NCBI GenBank assembly: GCA_047967505.1
Contig: CM106541.1
Direction: 5' to 3' (one strand)
Origin: Dipteris shenzhenensis
Taxonomy: Eukaryota; Polypodiophyta; Polypodiopsida; Gleicheniales
Length of the DNA stretch: 64,000 nucleotides
In this document: piece after piece, positions 11,585 through 22,406 of the stretch
Layout of the letters: the number at the start of each line of letters is the position of its first letter
How positions within the stretch are numbered: position 1 is the stretch's first letter
Translations under genes and position numbers: made by a program
Notes under the pieces: generated by a model
Databases searched by the model: none
What the model was told of the DNA's origin: nothing
Seen by the model: only the letters and a program-made list of their open reading frames with translations

Positions 11585-11699
11585 TTCACAAATATATAGC
11601 TTCAAGAACCAGCATGGTGGCTGTCATAGATCTCCTTATGTTTGCTAGCACACTAGTCATCATAGACCTCCTCTTGTAATACGTAAATATAGGTGATGG

Positions 11700-12300
11700 A
11701 GCTATAACTCCAAGAACTAGCGCGGTGGTCACTCCAAGGCAACCTTGAATTCTGGGTGATGACAGGTCATCAGTCGCTTCAAGACAACCTTGAATTTTGG
11801 GTGATGGTATGTTGTCAGGCCAGATACTATGCTAAGGCAATGCTCAGAATGATATATTGCATCTAATTATTATGGCAAAAACTAGCGCGGTGGTCTCTCC
11901 AAGACAACCTATGATTTGCATGGGCAAAGCTGCAACAAAGGGGCTGTGCGATGTGATAGGTGGTCAGGCCAGAGACTGCACTATAGCAGTGTTCAGATGT
12001 GATAGGTGGTCAGGCCAAAGACTGCACTGCAGCAGTGTTCAAAATGATAAATTGTGTCTCATTATTATGCCAAGAACTAGCACGATGGTCTCTCCAAGCC
12101 AACCTTGAATTTTAATGATCTACATGGGTATAGTGCCCATAAACATGTGGCAAAGCTACAGCAAAAGGCTACGCAATGCTAAGTGGTGAGGCCAGAGGCT
12201 GCACTGCATGAAGCAATGTAGAGATGCATAATGTAGTATAGAGTTGCCATGTGTCGAGCTCTACGGTGTTCAGAATAAATAGATGTGTCTCATTATTATG
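11700..12300. repeat. diverged ~165-195-bp repeats with a 46-bp tandem duplication
   Basis: The phrase AACTAGCGCGGTGGTC recurs at about 11,715, 11,879 and 12,075, each time followed by CCAAG-CAACC and later by GGTCAGGCCAGAGACTGCA. Within it a 46-bp unit starting GATGTGATAGGTGGTC is duplicated in tandem at 11,950-11,995 and 11,996-12,041 with few mismatches. No gene is apparent. Confidence 0.7.
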
Positions 12301-12394
12301 CCAGTGTGGCATCATGACAAAGGGAAATGCGAGAGCGTAGGTCCATGCAAAATTTAAAATTTCACCTAGGAGCGCATCATGTCGCGGCCCCAAA

Positions 12395-13865
12395 ATGGCC
12401 CCAAAAATAGTTTCACAATTAGCTACACCCAAGCAAGCATTGACCCCTCCAGAAAAACGAGGAAGAAACCCAACAAAGGCTCGGGATTATGTTACGATGT
12501 TGCCTAATAAGAACTGGAAATGCAACTTTTGTCAAGAGGAGTACTCAAGCTCCGGCACAAGAATGCAAAAGCACTTCTTAGGTAATAGCAACAAACAAAT
12601 TGGAAAATGCAAATGGCCAGGAGTTGAGAGACCTATAGCCACTCTAGGCAAACAAATACCTAAAACTACGGACAAACAGGTAGATGATATAATTGCACAT
12701 CACCAATCCCAACCTCATGAATTCATGCCTGATGATATACTCACACCTCAAGCTAGTCAATCTATAGATGTGCCACCTTAAAGTAGTGGTGTGGCCTCGT
12801 TGACACAGATGAAAAGTTGCTCTATGAAGTATATGGAGTGGACAAGGTAGCAATGTGGCTCATTTGCAATCGTGCGCGCATCCGCAACAAAGATCTTTAC
12901 AAGAGTCATTTAAACAACAACACATAAAGAAAGTGCAACAAGATGTTTTCGGGGCTATTTGTCGCACCGGTTACCCACTAAGCATGGTTCAAAATCCGCA
13001 TTGGAAAAGAGCCATGGCATGTGTAGCAAGGGTGGGTCCAAGCTCTAAATTGAAAGAGCAATTATAGAAAGAAACTAAAGAACACACAAAGCCAAAGGAT
13101 ATGTTCAGGAAAGCCAAAACCCTTGGGAGATACACTCAAAAATAGAACAATTTGCAACCTTGTGGAATTGAAAGCTGGAAGTTCATGATGCAAGCATAGA
13201 GCTCAAGAAGCAAGGTAAGTTTTATTTTTCTTTTGCTATTTTGAATACAATACAAAGACAATGCTTTCTCAATGATAATAGCGATTGAGCTTAGAAAAAC
13301 TCTTTTGTTTGTGCTTGTTCTAGAAAATTCTTGAGCCTCAAAAAGAAAATGTTGATCCTAATGCCCCTCCAGTAAAACAAATGAAAGGTTACTGTCAACT
13401 ACAATTGTGAAAAAATATGCTAAAGAAGAAAAAATTTAAAACAATCAAATGCAATGTTGTGCAACAATTTCTAGATAGCACAAAGTTGATGTGAACATAA
13501 TCCAAGGGGCACTTGATAAGAGAGAAAGGCTACATCTCTTTTTTCAAAGCACTATCAACGACTTTAAAATATCAAAGGATGAAACAAGTGCTCTTACGAA
13601 AGCTTACAGAAGTGTGGACGTTAAGAGGCCTACTCAACCAACAAGTAGATGATTATATTGGATATTGTTTTCATATTGAATGGGTGTACAAAGGTGACAA
13701 GGGAAGCACCATGTATACTTTGTGGAACAACATTTTTGTCAATCTTGGTCAAATTTCATGGCATCACATTTGAAGAGTGCCAAGGATGTCGCAAATTTAT
13801 TATAAAGCTACATGAATGTGAAATTGTCAAGGAGAAAGACATTGAACAAGTTACCGTCACATGAA
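12395..13865 (+). pseudogene. hAT-type transposase relic (BED finger, DUF659-like)
   Basis: The first block (12,395-12,781) contains a BED-type zinc finger with Cys43, Cys46, His60 and Cys72 (WKCNFCQEEY...MQKHFL...KC), a DNA-binding module common at the N-terminus of plant hAT transposases. A second block (12,855-13,067), in another frame, contains GYPLSMVQNPHWKRAMACVARVGP, which resembles the start of the DUF659 region of hAT-related proteins. Further frameshifted pieces at 13,500-13,865 (GYISFFKALSTT, then ECQGCRKFIIKLHE) fit the downstream DUF659 segment. The catalytic core and dimerisation domain are not visible and several frame changes are needed, so this is a dead, truncated copy. The finger is clear; the downstream assignment is weaker. 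Confidence 0.6.
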
Positions 13866-14119
13866 CAAACAGAGCTCTTGATCCATCAATTACACATGTA
13901 GACCCAAAACACTCTAGTTTGTGCAATTAGAAAAGCACATTTGGTACTCATTCGGTGGCTGGGTGCCTTTGAGGTGGCCACACACTTAGATGTCAAATGT
14001 TTTCCATTGGCATAACATATTTATTAATTTTTTATTCTTCAACTTCACAACTCAAAGTGCCTTGCATTTCTCAATGGCAAGTTAAGATGGAGGACCACCA
14101 ATTGCGTACAATGTATGCT

Positions 14120-14800
14120 TAAAAATAAGAAAATGTTCATGTTCTACCATAAAGACGATATTTGATCATTATGAATCTTTGGGAATATAAGATACTTACT
14201 TATTTAAATACATCTTCAAATTTTTGTGACCATTATCAACATACACTTGTGGTATGATTGTATCGATGCACAAGAAAATTTATACACTTAATGCAATGTA
14301 CACACTCAAAATTCAAAAAATGCAAATGTCGAACCATACAAATGATGTCAAAATATTATGAAAATTTGTAAGTATAAATTTCATACTTATTAAAAGTATG
14401 TATAAAGTTTCTTAGCCATTAAACACATAGAGGTATGTATAAGCACATTGTCGCACTATTTTTTGCAACTAGACACCTCCCATGTTGGAAAATGGGAAAA
14501 AGTGCATGTCTCACCATACAAATGATGTCTAATCATTACGAATAACTGTAAAAATAAGAGGTTTTCTCATTCTAAGGTCTTTTCAAAGTTTTGTGACCAT
14601 TGGATACATAGAGGTATGATAAGCATGTTGATACATAGCTTTTTGACAATAATGCATCATGATCCATGGTTGAAAACGAGAAAATGTGGTATGGCTAGAC
14701 TACGAATGATGTGCAATACTTATGAACATTTGATAGTACAAGGAATATTCATTCAAATGTATTTGCAAAGTATCATGACAATACCATACATACAAATTTC
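14120..14800. repeat. ~183-bp diverged tandem repeat
   Basis: The landmark GACCATT..ACATAGAGGTATGATAAGC recurs near 14,227, 14,413, 14,597 and 14,777, giving periods of 186, 184 and 180 bp. Between landmarks each unit repeats AACCATACAAATGATGTC, then AAATTTGTAA-like and ATTCTAAGG-like segments. The units are AT-rich and strongly diverged, as in an old satellite-like array. No coding potential is seen. Confidence 0.75.
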
Positions 14801-14954
14801 TTGACTTTGTTTTTTGGTTTTTCTTATGCAAATTGAGGGTTTATATTAATATATCAAGATATCATGTGTTTACAAAGGTTTTTTCTCTACCATCGTAATA
14901 GAAAAGGGGGAGATACCAATAACAACAACTTGAAAACATTTTAAGGTAACAAGT

Positions 14955-15640
14955 TCCATCTACATAAGGGCTAAAAACATTTTGATCTTCATCCATTGAT
15001 TCACAATGGCAATTTGTTACCTTCTAGATCCTCTAGTATGATAGTCCCATTGTTGAAAGATTTTTTTGATTTGGTATGGCCCTACCAATGCTTGATGTAG
15101 ATTTTGCTTCATTTCTCCTAGTGAGGCACTATGCAGCATGCTATATGAGCATCCCATCTTTGAGGCTCCATTTCTTGATGTGACGGTCATGCCATGCCTT
15201 CCACATTTGTCAGATTGCACCTCCATCCAAAATGCCCTCATTGCAACTTTGTTGATTCTGGACAATTTGTCCAGTCTCTTTGCAATGGATTCTTCTTGGC
15301 CATTCGTGTGTTGTATAGCCATCATTAGGCTTGGCACAAGGATGTGATTACTTCAACAAACTAGAATGGAGTATGCTTTGTTGTGACTTGAATGCCTTCT
15401 TAAGGTCCATAGTGCTATTTGTTCCTTGTGATACCAATTGTTTTGATGCTCATTCATTGCTTTAGCCTGACCATTCACAAGCAGATAGTATGTCATTGAT
15501 TTCTTGTACTCAATGAGGAACTCCTTTATCATGAAATAAATGACTAACTTGATGAAGAACCCCTTGAGAGGACTCAATCTCAATGGGACACTCAGATAAT
15601 AGCAAAAAGAACCAACATCCATCAATTCTTGGGGGATGGT
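14955..15640 (-). pseudogene. Ty3/gypsy integrase C-terminal relic
   Basis: On the minus strand the block 15,625-15,353 contains IKEFLIEYKKSMTYYLLVNGQAK, matching the integrase segment that normally reads HHKST-YHPQ-NGQAE, followed by a segment matching ALWA-RT-T...PFSLVYG. The next block (15,337-15,017) contains QEESIAKRLDKLSRI and EMKQNLHQALVGPYQIKKIF. A one-base shift then gives FNNGTIILEDLEGNKLPL followed by INGW, the typical C-terminal GPY/F-module region of plant gypsy integrases. The upstream pol domains and the first catalytic Asp are absent. Stops and frameshifts show it is inactive. Family assignment is firm; limits are approximate. Confidence 0.75.
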
Positions 15641-16219
15641 TGTAGCAAATGATGAAAATCAAGGGAGAGGATTGTTGAAGGAGAGAGAGGGTGGATAACT
15701 TTTCTATAAGAATGAAAACTCTTCAAATTTTTTGCTCTACAGAATGATATCCATATCATGTCATGATGTTTTTAAAATAGTTGTTTGATTAGAAAACAAA
15801 AATCCTAAACTGGTATTTGTTTGAAGCTTGTTCTCTTCATGTATGCTTGCACATGCCTACTTTAACAAAAGATGCTAGTCTCCCTGATAACAATGTGAAA
15901 TGTCACCATTAATTCATCATTTAAAGGTGTTGAGGCTTTGTGTCACCTACAAATATAATTGGTATTGTTGTAGCATACGTATGGCTTAGGATCTCAAGAC
16001 ATGGTCTGGTAAGAGAGGTAGGCTCAAGTGTGAAAAGTAAAGGTTGCACAGGCTTGTACAAAAGAAACATTCATAATCATGGATGGGGGAATGCAAGTTT
16101 TCACCTCCATTGGGATTTTTAAGGGTAAGAAGAAGTCCAAGGTTAAGAAAGACGTTCTTGGTTTGACATCCTCAAGCAATACAAGAATACAATTGAAGAG
16201 GCAAAAAAGGAGAATCATA

Positions 16220-18080
16220 TTTTATTTTACATTGTGTGTTATGAGCCCCAAACCAAATCCCAAATGATCTAGAACCAAAATAATGAAATCCCACTAGACC
16301 TTGTCATAGGACTTGTATATGTCAAGGCCGAACAGTAATGCTTTTTGCCTTGTAGAGCTAGCAAATTTAGTGTTGAGACAATGTTCAAGATATTCTCATA
16401 AATATCTCTTCCTTTGATGAATCTATTTTGCTCATCCACTACCAATTACATAGGTCTCGGATCCTAATGACAATTGCTTTCGCTACTATTACCTTTTATG
16501 ATGTATTTAACATCGTGATCGGCCTCCAGCCACCCACTTTGGTTCCACTCTATCTCTTTGGAAAGAGTTTCATCAACCCAAAATCGGCCTCTTCCAATAG
16601 GGAACCCTTTTTGACTGTTGCATTCACTATGTCAGTCAACAAATCCTGGTCCATGACATTCCAGAATTCCTTAAAAAATTCCATGGTCAAGCCGTCTGTC
16701 CCGAGAGCCTTGTCTCTGCCATGCACTTAAGGACATTCTCCAACTCAGCTCTATCAAATGACCTTGCCATCATGGTTCTTTGGTATTTAGACACCCAATG
16801 CGGTGAGGCCTTCTAGTAATGCATTAATGATCGATGCCCAATCATCGTCCTGCACAACCTCCTCTCCAACAATGGTTGCCGAATAGCCACCATGTGCTAG
16901 AATTCTGTTGAAATCTTCCCTGGGCATCTTCAACACAATCAATCAATTCTCCTTGTTGTTTCCTTCAAATAGTTTGAAAAAAGAGTTTGGATGGGCAATC
17001 ACCCATAGCCAGCCAAAGTTGTTTGCTTTTGATTTGAGCCTGTTCGATCTCTACCAATTCCCACTCATCATTAATTGCCTAGTCAGCTTCTACCAAATCG
17101 GATCCTGCGGAGTATCTTGGGCCACCAACCTTCATGATTCGCATGTTTGGGACAAGGCTTCCCAGCTGCATAGCATATCTTTTGATTTGTACTTGCAGTC
17201 TGCCTCCTTGGCTTTTTGCAAAATGGCATGGATGGCTGCATCCACCTACAGACAAGGTCCACAATCCCAATCGTCGCCACTTGCTGCCAAGAGTTTATGA
17301 TCTCCTTGCCAAACACACTACAAGCAAGCAATATTTTATTAAATTTAAATGGTATATCTCTTGATCTTTCCACGCTGATAGGAATTGAGAACTCCCACAC
17401 CATAAGGGTGTGATTAGATAGTAATAGATGCAACACATGTCCCTTGAAATGACACCCTCATCCACCACGCATCCTCAAAAATGTACAACTTGTCGAGTCT
17501 TCCAGCACGGAATTCATTGCCTCTTCTTCTATTATTCCATGTGAACTGCAACAACTTCAGAGACCAAGCCGGCTTTACCCACTAGGGCATGGTCCATGCA
17601 CAGCTCCTCCTAGGCATCTCTCTCAACTCCCATGATAGTAGCTCCGGCATGTCAGATGCACTCTCCTACAATTCCATAGTCCCCACCAAGTATCCAATTC
17701 TTCTATGCTAGAGACGAATTTAGGAACCTCTAGTAGTCAGCCCTCTCTAATGACAAATTTGGTGCGTAGACACAAGCTACGTTGAACATGAAGCCTTCCC
17801 TAATGACAGTGATCCCTATCGCCCAACCCTCTTCGTTCCTAAAAACCTCTCTTGGGCTCAGGGAGACACAAGCTAAGATTACCGCACAATTGACGAAGGT
17901 AGCATAAACCAATTGACTAAAGGCGTTCCACCAAATATCCTCGCATCCACACTTTACCTCATTGAAGCAGTAGTACACAAGGTTTCAACCTTCGAATCAC
18001 ATTGAAACATCCTTTTTATTTAGCCTTATTGCAGCAACCTCTCATGTTCTAAGACAATACTGTAACACTAGACAATGGAC
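16220..18080 (-). pseudogene. LINE ORF2 (endonuclease plus partial RT)
   Basis: The endonuclease begins near 18,063 with LS-stop-NMRGC, the usual SWN-RG start with Trp replaced by a stop. It continues through GWAIGITVIREGFMFNVACVYAP and ILGGDYGIV near 17,661-17,700, where the family normally has GGD-N. RT sequence is seen from about 16,960: FIKGRDIYENI at 16,388-16,420 and LDIYKSYDKV at about 16,297-16,326. The latter corresponds to RT motif A, with its Asp and Tyr retained. The FADD box and everything downstream are absent. It would nick target DNA and prime reverse transcription; it is not functional here. Confidence 0.72.
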
Positions 18081-18425
18081 ATGACTCCTACTTCCCTACT
18101 CCACTATTAGTTGGTAAAATCTTTATAGGCATCTTTAAAAAAATTAAATCGGTTCTCTCTTCTTGAATTCAACCCACGTGCAACCTCTTGGTGGGGAGTT
18201 GAATTGCCCTCCATCTGTGTGTCCACCTTCGGTTTTCTCTTCAAGGACTCTCTTCTAGTGATATGCTTCTAACATTTCTTCCTCTCTGGTCTCACCATCC
18301 TGTTGGGAATCAACCATGGGCCTTTCGCCACCCTTGCCTTTCTTTGATGGGGGGTCATTTGGAACTTGCACTTGAGAGGATGAACTAGGCATTGAGGTAG
18401 CCTGGTACTCTTTTGAAGGCTCCAA

Positions 18426-19418
18426 CTACCTTTCATCATTCTTTTCTAGTCTCGTTTTCCCTTCCTCCCCATGGACCTCCAACCTTCGGGACTTGACTGA
18501 GTGACTTGTGAACTTGGGAGGCCTGTCCTTGAACTCTCCCCTTTGCATGTTGTGGAGGTGACTCCCCTCTTGTCTCATGCTCATTAGTATGATTTGCTTG
18601 CTCGTCTTGCAAAGGGAGCTCCTCCTTATTAGTCTTGTCACCTTGAGCCAACATGAGTTGGCCGGATTGAGTGGACAATTTCTAGTGAAATGGCCCAGCT
18701 TCTTACAAATGTAGCACACATCCAAGAGAGGAGTAAATTTGACTTGGTGATCGAAAGAGGAGCCATCTGGGAGCCTAACGTCGATGAAATTCAGAATCGT
18801 TTGCATAAGATCCAAACTCTCTTACTTGCGGGTAGCAAGGAGGCTAGCGAACACCTTCCCCAGTGCTGAAGCGAGTTTCCCCAGTTTATTGCACAACCAA
18901 GGTGGGACGTTTGGGAATTCAACCCATATCGGGCAGTCATGTAGAAGAAAACAGTTGACGCTAAATTCTGGCATCCAAGCAAGCGCATCCAAGCAAGCGC
19001 TAGAACTGGCAACCCTAAGAATTCATCCACATGACCCACCACTTCATCTCGTATTGATTCAAAAATACATTGAAGTAGAAAAAACCCTTCCCCATAACCT
19101 TGCGGCGTAGTAGTTACCTGGGGGTTCACATTCATATAGCATAAACTCCCGAAGCCCCTCCATCGTGGAGATGCGGCTAGTAAAAAAAGATACATGCCTC
19201 CTTTGCTAAGTTTCTCTAGTTTTGGTCTGACCTCATCCATCTCCAGCTTGTATGACGTTCCATGGCATTTGCTTACTTCGAACCAAGGCTTTTGCTCTTC
19301 TTGCTGTCTCAGCTAGCAATATTCTTATGACCTCCTCCTCGGGTAGTAGAGAGAACCCATCTTGCATCTTTTTTGTAAGCAATTTTGCATATGATGGCGG
19401 GCTCTCCGATTGTTGCAC
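18426..19418 (-). pseudogene. LINE ORF1 (DUF4283-like plus CCHC knuckle)
   Basis: The N-terminal block 19,418-19,233 includes SYAKLL and a Glu/Leu-rich segment. The middle block, frameshifted, contains WVEFPNVPPWLCNKLGKLA, which resembles the plant DUF4283 segment of the form WV-IP-LP...IG--LGK. The last block (18,815-18,426) carries CYICKKLGHFTRNC, a canonical C-x2-C-x4-H-x4-C knuckle, followed by a Lys/Ser-rich tail. Such ORF1 proteins bind the LINE RNA and form the particle with ORF2. At least two frame changes separate the blocks, so it is a pseudogene. Confidence 0.7.
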
Positions 19419-20370
19419 CTCTTTCTATAGACACTCTCTCAATCTATTCTCACCTTGGGCATCCTCCCTGCTCTCTTCAACACTCTGTGTCAATGTCTCC
19501 TTACTCATACCCTCTACACTTGCTTGTAGGCTAGACAAGTTTCTTCGGGGTCGTTTCAATGAGGTCTGAGAGCCATCTGCATGGGTTTGCCGCGTGTCGA
19601 CCATGCACTAGGAGAACACTCGCCTACCCACTCTTCCTCTCATGTAGCTCTACTTTTGCTCTACTTTCCTCCCTTCCCTATAATCAACCTATGCCCATAC
19701 TTTGTGTGTTTCTCTCGTGGATGTTGCATTTCTTGGGTCCCTTAATTGCATTCTATAGTTGTTGGATAGTTGTCATATGTGCCCTCATGGCTCAAAGGTA
19801 TGACTTCCTCTCCCCATCCTAACGAGGTTACAACCTCTCACAAACAAGTGAAAAAAGATAATTAGTCACTAAGGCATAGCTACTCAATTTCACATTTTTG
19901 GATCCTACATAGTTCAAGGTAGATGAGAATGTATGCAACAAAGCTGACAATGCTAGAAGGGTGAAGATGGCATTTTATAGTAATTGAGCAGGGAAAATTA
20001 AGGTGAAGAAAGGAAGCAAGGGGAGTATATTTTAGCTAGTGCCTTTCTTAACTTCCAAAGAGGAGATATTACTATCATACTATTGATAGTGGCTCCTATA
20101 GCTATTTAATTGATAATCTACACAAATCCTAAATAGAATAGGGTGTAGCATCTTGTAGGCTTATATGAATTGCTCCATAGAAAAAGCAAAAAATGTGCTC
20201 AAGAGCTCTTGTAGTATAGATTTGTAGCCTTAGGTATTTTTACACTAACCCATTAGTGGGCATGCCCAAGGCTGATGGATGGGCAAGATTGCTCACCCAC
20301 AGCCCACCCACGATGTAGATTCATTTATTGCCTGGGCAGCGGCCATAGTGTGTAAACGCCCTCTCAAGAA
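19419..20370. other. no recognisable gene
   Basis: Mixed-composition DNA with short ORFs only. I see no domain motif, splice-consistent exon chain or strong repeat here. Confidence 0.4.
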
Positions 20371-20374
20371 GGTT

Positions 20375-21110
20375 AGATTTGGTGTCTTACACATGTGGCA
20401 TGCATGTGTTGTGCATTATTGTCAATGTTGCTATTTGTATTATTTCTTGGTTTTCTTTTGTCGATGTCTAGTTTGGCTTAGCTGCTTGCATGATTTGAAT
20501 GGATGTTTGTGTTGCCTAGAATGTAGTTGAATTTTCCATGGGTGTGCTTCGATTGTTTATAAGCAGGTGCTTCTTGAAAATTAGGGTTCCTTGCTGCCTT
20601 TGTATGTTGTGGTAGTCATTTGTTTGTTTAGCTATGTTATCTCAAAGTAGTAGGTTTTAGTGTCATATGTTACTAATCCTATGTGGCTTTGCTAGTTGTT
20701 GCGGAGTTGCCTAACAATTTGCATGTTTGAGTGCAAGGATTGTTTTGCTTTTGCAAGTGCTATGAGTAGTGTTTGTATGTGTGTGCATGCGCGAGTGCTT
20801 GGTTGCCAAGATTTCTGAGGTGTTTGCTGTGAGCATATGGGCTTTATGCTTTGGGTCTGAGGGGTTTGGTGTGCTACATGTTTATTGTAAACTATGCTTT
20901 ATTTCTCTATGTTGCATCTCCTGTGGTTACCTTGCTTTTCTTTTGTCATCTATTTTGGTTTGGCTTAAGCTGTTTCCATGATTTAGTGGTCTTAGTTTGG
21001 GGTTTGCCTTGTGTGCTACTTTGTAGTTGCTCATTTCGATTGGTTGTGTTGTTTTACAGTCAATGTTCACCTCTTGAAGAAAACCGTGATTTTTAGGGGA
21101 TCCTCTGGCA
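20375..21110. repeat. diverged direct duplication (~490 bp apart)
   Basis: Segments at about 20,375-20,620 and 20,865-21,110 share a collinear string of phrases: TTTGGTGT..TACA, then TTGGTTTTCTTTTGTC, then TTTGGCTTAGCTG..GCATGATTT, then CGATTG..T and CTTCTTGAA/CTCTTGAAGAAAA. Both are T/G-rich on the + strand. They may be an old tandem duplication or two copies of an unrecognised repeat. Confidence 0.5.
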
Positions 21111-21447
21111 TGATTGTTTTTAGAAATCAGTGTTCATTGCTTGAACAAAATTGTCTTATTTAAGTCCTATAATGCTCAAACTTGTGGATCCTTGGTAAAT
21201 TATGGGACAACAATAATTGTGTATTGTACTTGCGAACTTGAAATCAATGGCCTTACGATTTGTTCTTACAAGTGGAAACCACTTTTCCATTGTGTATGAA
21301 AGGAAATGTTTAGAGGAATTGGTTTCGAAGTATGGCGCCCGCCAAGCCAAAAGTACATGGGCGAGTAAATCATGTGTGTTGGGTGGGCAATTGCTTCTTA
21401 ACGAAAATCAAATGCTAACATGGGTAGTGGGAACTCTTCTCGCCAAG

Positions 21448-21655
21448 AACCCAAATTATTATTATTATTTTTTCACACCCCCACCCAGACTTGTGAGGGG
21501 TGGCACCCAAGGTACAGGGTCCACAGCTGTGGTCCCCTCATGCACACCACACAACTGCATGCTAAGACACTAGGCCCGAGCCTCCAAGATTAGAACAAGT
21601 GACCTGAGGGTATGGAAGCCCAATGCCCAAACCACTTATGCAGGGAGAGTCCTAA
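21448..21655 (-). mobile_element. tRNA-derived SINE
   Basis: On the minus strand the 5' end has a pol III A-box-like string TGCATAAGTGGTTTGGGC and, about 40 nt later, a B-box-like GTTCTAATC, in a tRNA-like arrangement (GGTTTGGGC D-arm, GGGCTTCCATACCC anticodon arm). An unrelated body follows, ending GGGTGTG and a 3' tail of A6 and (TAA)n, seen on + as ATTATTATTATTATTTTTTC at about 21,456-21,472. Internal promoter plus body plus A-rich tail is the hallmark of a plant SINE. It probably depends on a LINE for mobility. No clear target-site duplication was found. Confidence 0.6.
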
Positions 21656-21779
21656 GTATTATGTATACTTAGACATGACATTGAATGCGTTTTTCTGTAT
21701 TTGATAAACCCTAGCCGGATGTAGGGTTTTAAGAGACGATACTGAGGAGAAGCAGAGTAGACTTGCAAGCTTGCTTGCC

Positions 21780-22406
21780 ATGGATAAGAGAGACCGCGAG
21801 AGGGATAAAGAGCGTGGCCGTGATCGAGATCGTGATAGGGATCGCCATAGAGACCGCGACCGCGATCGAGACAGACATAGAGATCGTAGTGGCAGAGGCC
21901 GTTCCCCTCAGCGAGACCGCGATCGAGAGAGAGATCGGGACAAGGACCAGCGTGATCGTAAGCCCAGTAAACGCTCTCGCTCGCGATCCCGTTCTCTAGA
22001 GCGCCGACGCAGACGCTCTGGCTCCAAGTCCCGTTCTCGCTCTCCTCGGAAGGCCGCCGAGCACGGGGGAGACCCTTGGCCCTCCAAGGGCCTCAACGTC
22101 CCTGACAGCCAGCGCGCAGCGATTGTGGCAGAGTTTGTCGACGGCATTGCGAGAGAGCAGCAAGAAAAAGCAGCTGTTGCAGGTTTGCCGCCTCCCCCTG
22201 CTTCCCAATCTGTTGCTGAGCCCGATGAAGAGGAATTGATGATGAAAAGGCTTGGAATTCCCGTGGGATTCAGCTCTACCAAGGGGAGTTTTGTTCCGGA
22301 TACGAATCATTCGGCGGTTAAGCTCACATCCAAGCGCCAACCTAGACAATATATGAACAGGAGAGGCGGATTCAACAGGCCTCTTCCAGCTGAATTAAGC
22401 AGATAA
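21780..22406 (+). CDS. SNRNP27: U4/U6.U5 tri-snRNP 27 kDa-type protein (SNRNP27-like)
   Basis: A 208-residue ORF starts at the ATG at 21,780 in good context (GCCATGG); an in-frame TTG lies 9 nt upstream and is not preferred. Residues 1-60 are almost entirely Arg-Asp/Arg-Glu repeats. Residues about 64-90 form an RS stretch (KRSRSRSRSLERRRRR). After a linker, the C-terminal 60 residues contain DEEELMMKRLGIPVGFSSTKG and QPRQYMNRRGGFNRPL, the signature of the conserved SNRNP27 domain. In other eukaryotes this protein is part of the tri-snRNP and helps define the 5' splice site in the nucleus. No stop or frameshift breaks it and codon usage is GC-richer than the flanks. A potential splice donor (AAGGTATTTT) follows the stop at about 22,440, so an intron in the 3' UTR is possible. 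A single-exon gene or a retrocopy are both compatible. Confidence 0.88.
   Translation: MDKRDRERDKERGRDRDRDRDRHRDRDRDRDRHRDRSGRGRSPQRDRDRERDRDKDQRDRKPSKRSRSRSRSLERRRRRSGSKSRSRSPRKAAEHGGDPWPSKGLNVPDSQRAAIVAEFVDGIAREQQEKAAVAGLPPPPASQSVAEPDEEELMMKRLGIPVGFSSTKGSFVPDTNHSAVKLTSKRQPRQYMNRRGGFNRPLPAELSR

Larger units (their letters stand above)
16220..19418 (-). mobile_element. L1-type LINE relic, 3' truncated
   Basis: Minus-strand reading gives, in order, an ORF1 with a DUF4283-like region and CCHC knuckle, an AP-endonuclease beginning with a WNMRG motif, and the N-terminal part of a LINE reverse transcriptase ending after the D-x2-K-x-YD motif. This is the domain order of plant L1-clade LINEs. The rest of RT and any poly(A) end are missing, so the copy is truncated at its 3' side near 16,220. 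No target duplication was found. Confidence 0.78.

Noticed and set aside
21908-22349. Minus-strand ORFs of 117-124 codons opposite the SNRNP27-like gene
   Set aside because: They mirror the low-complexity Arg-rich + strand and lack any domain.
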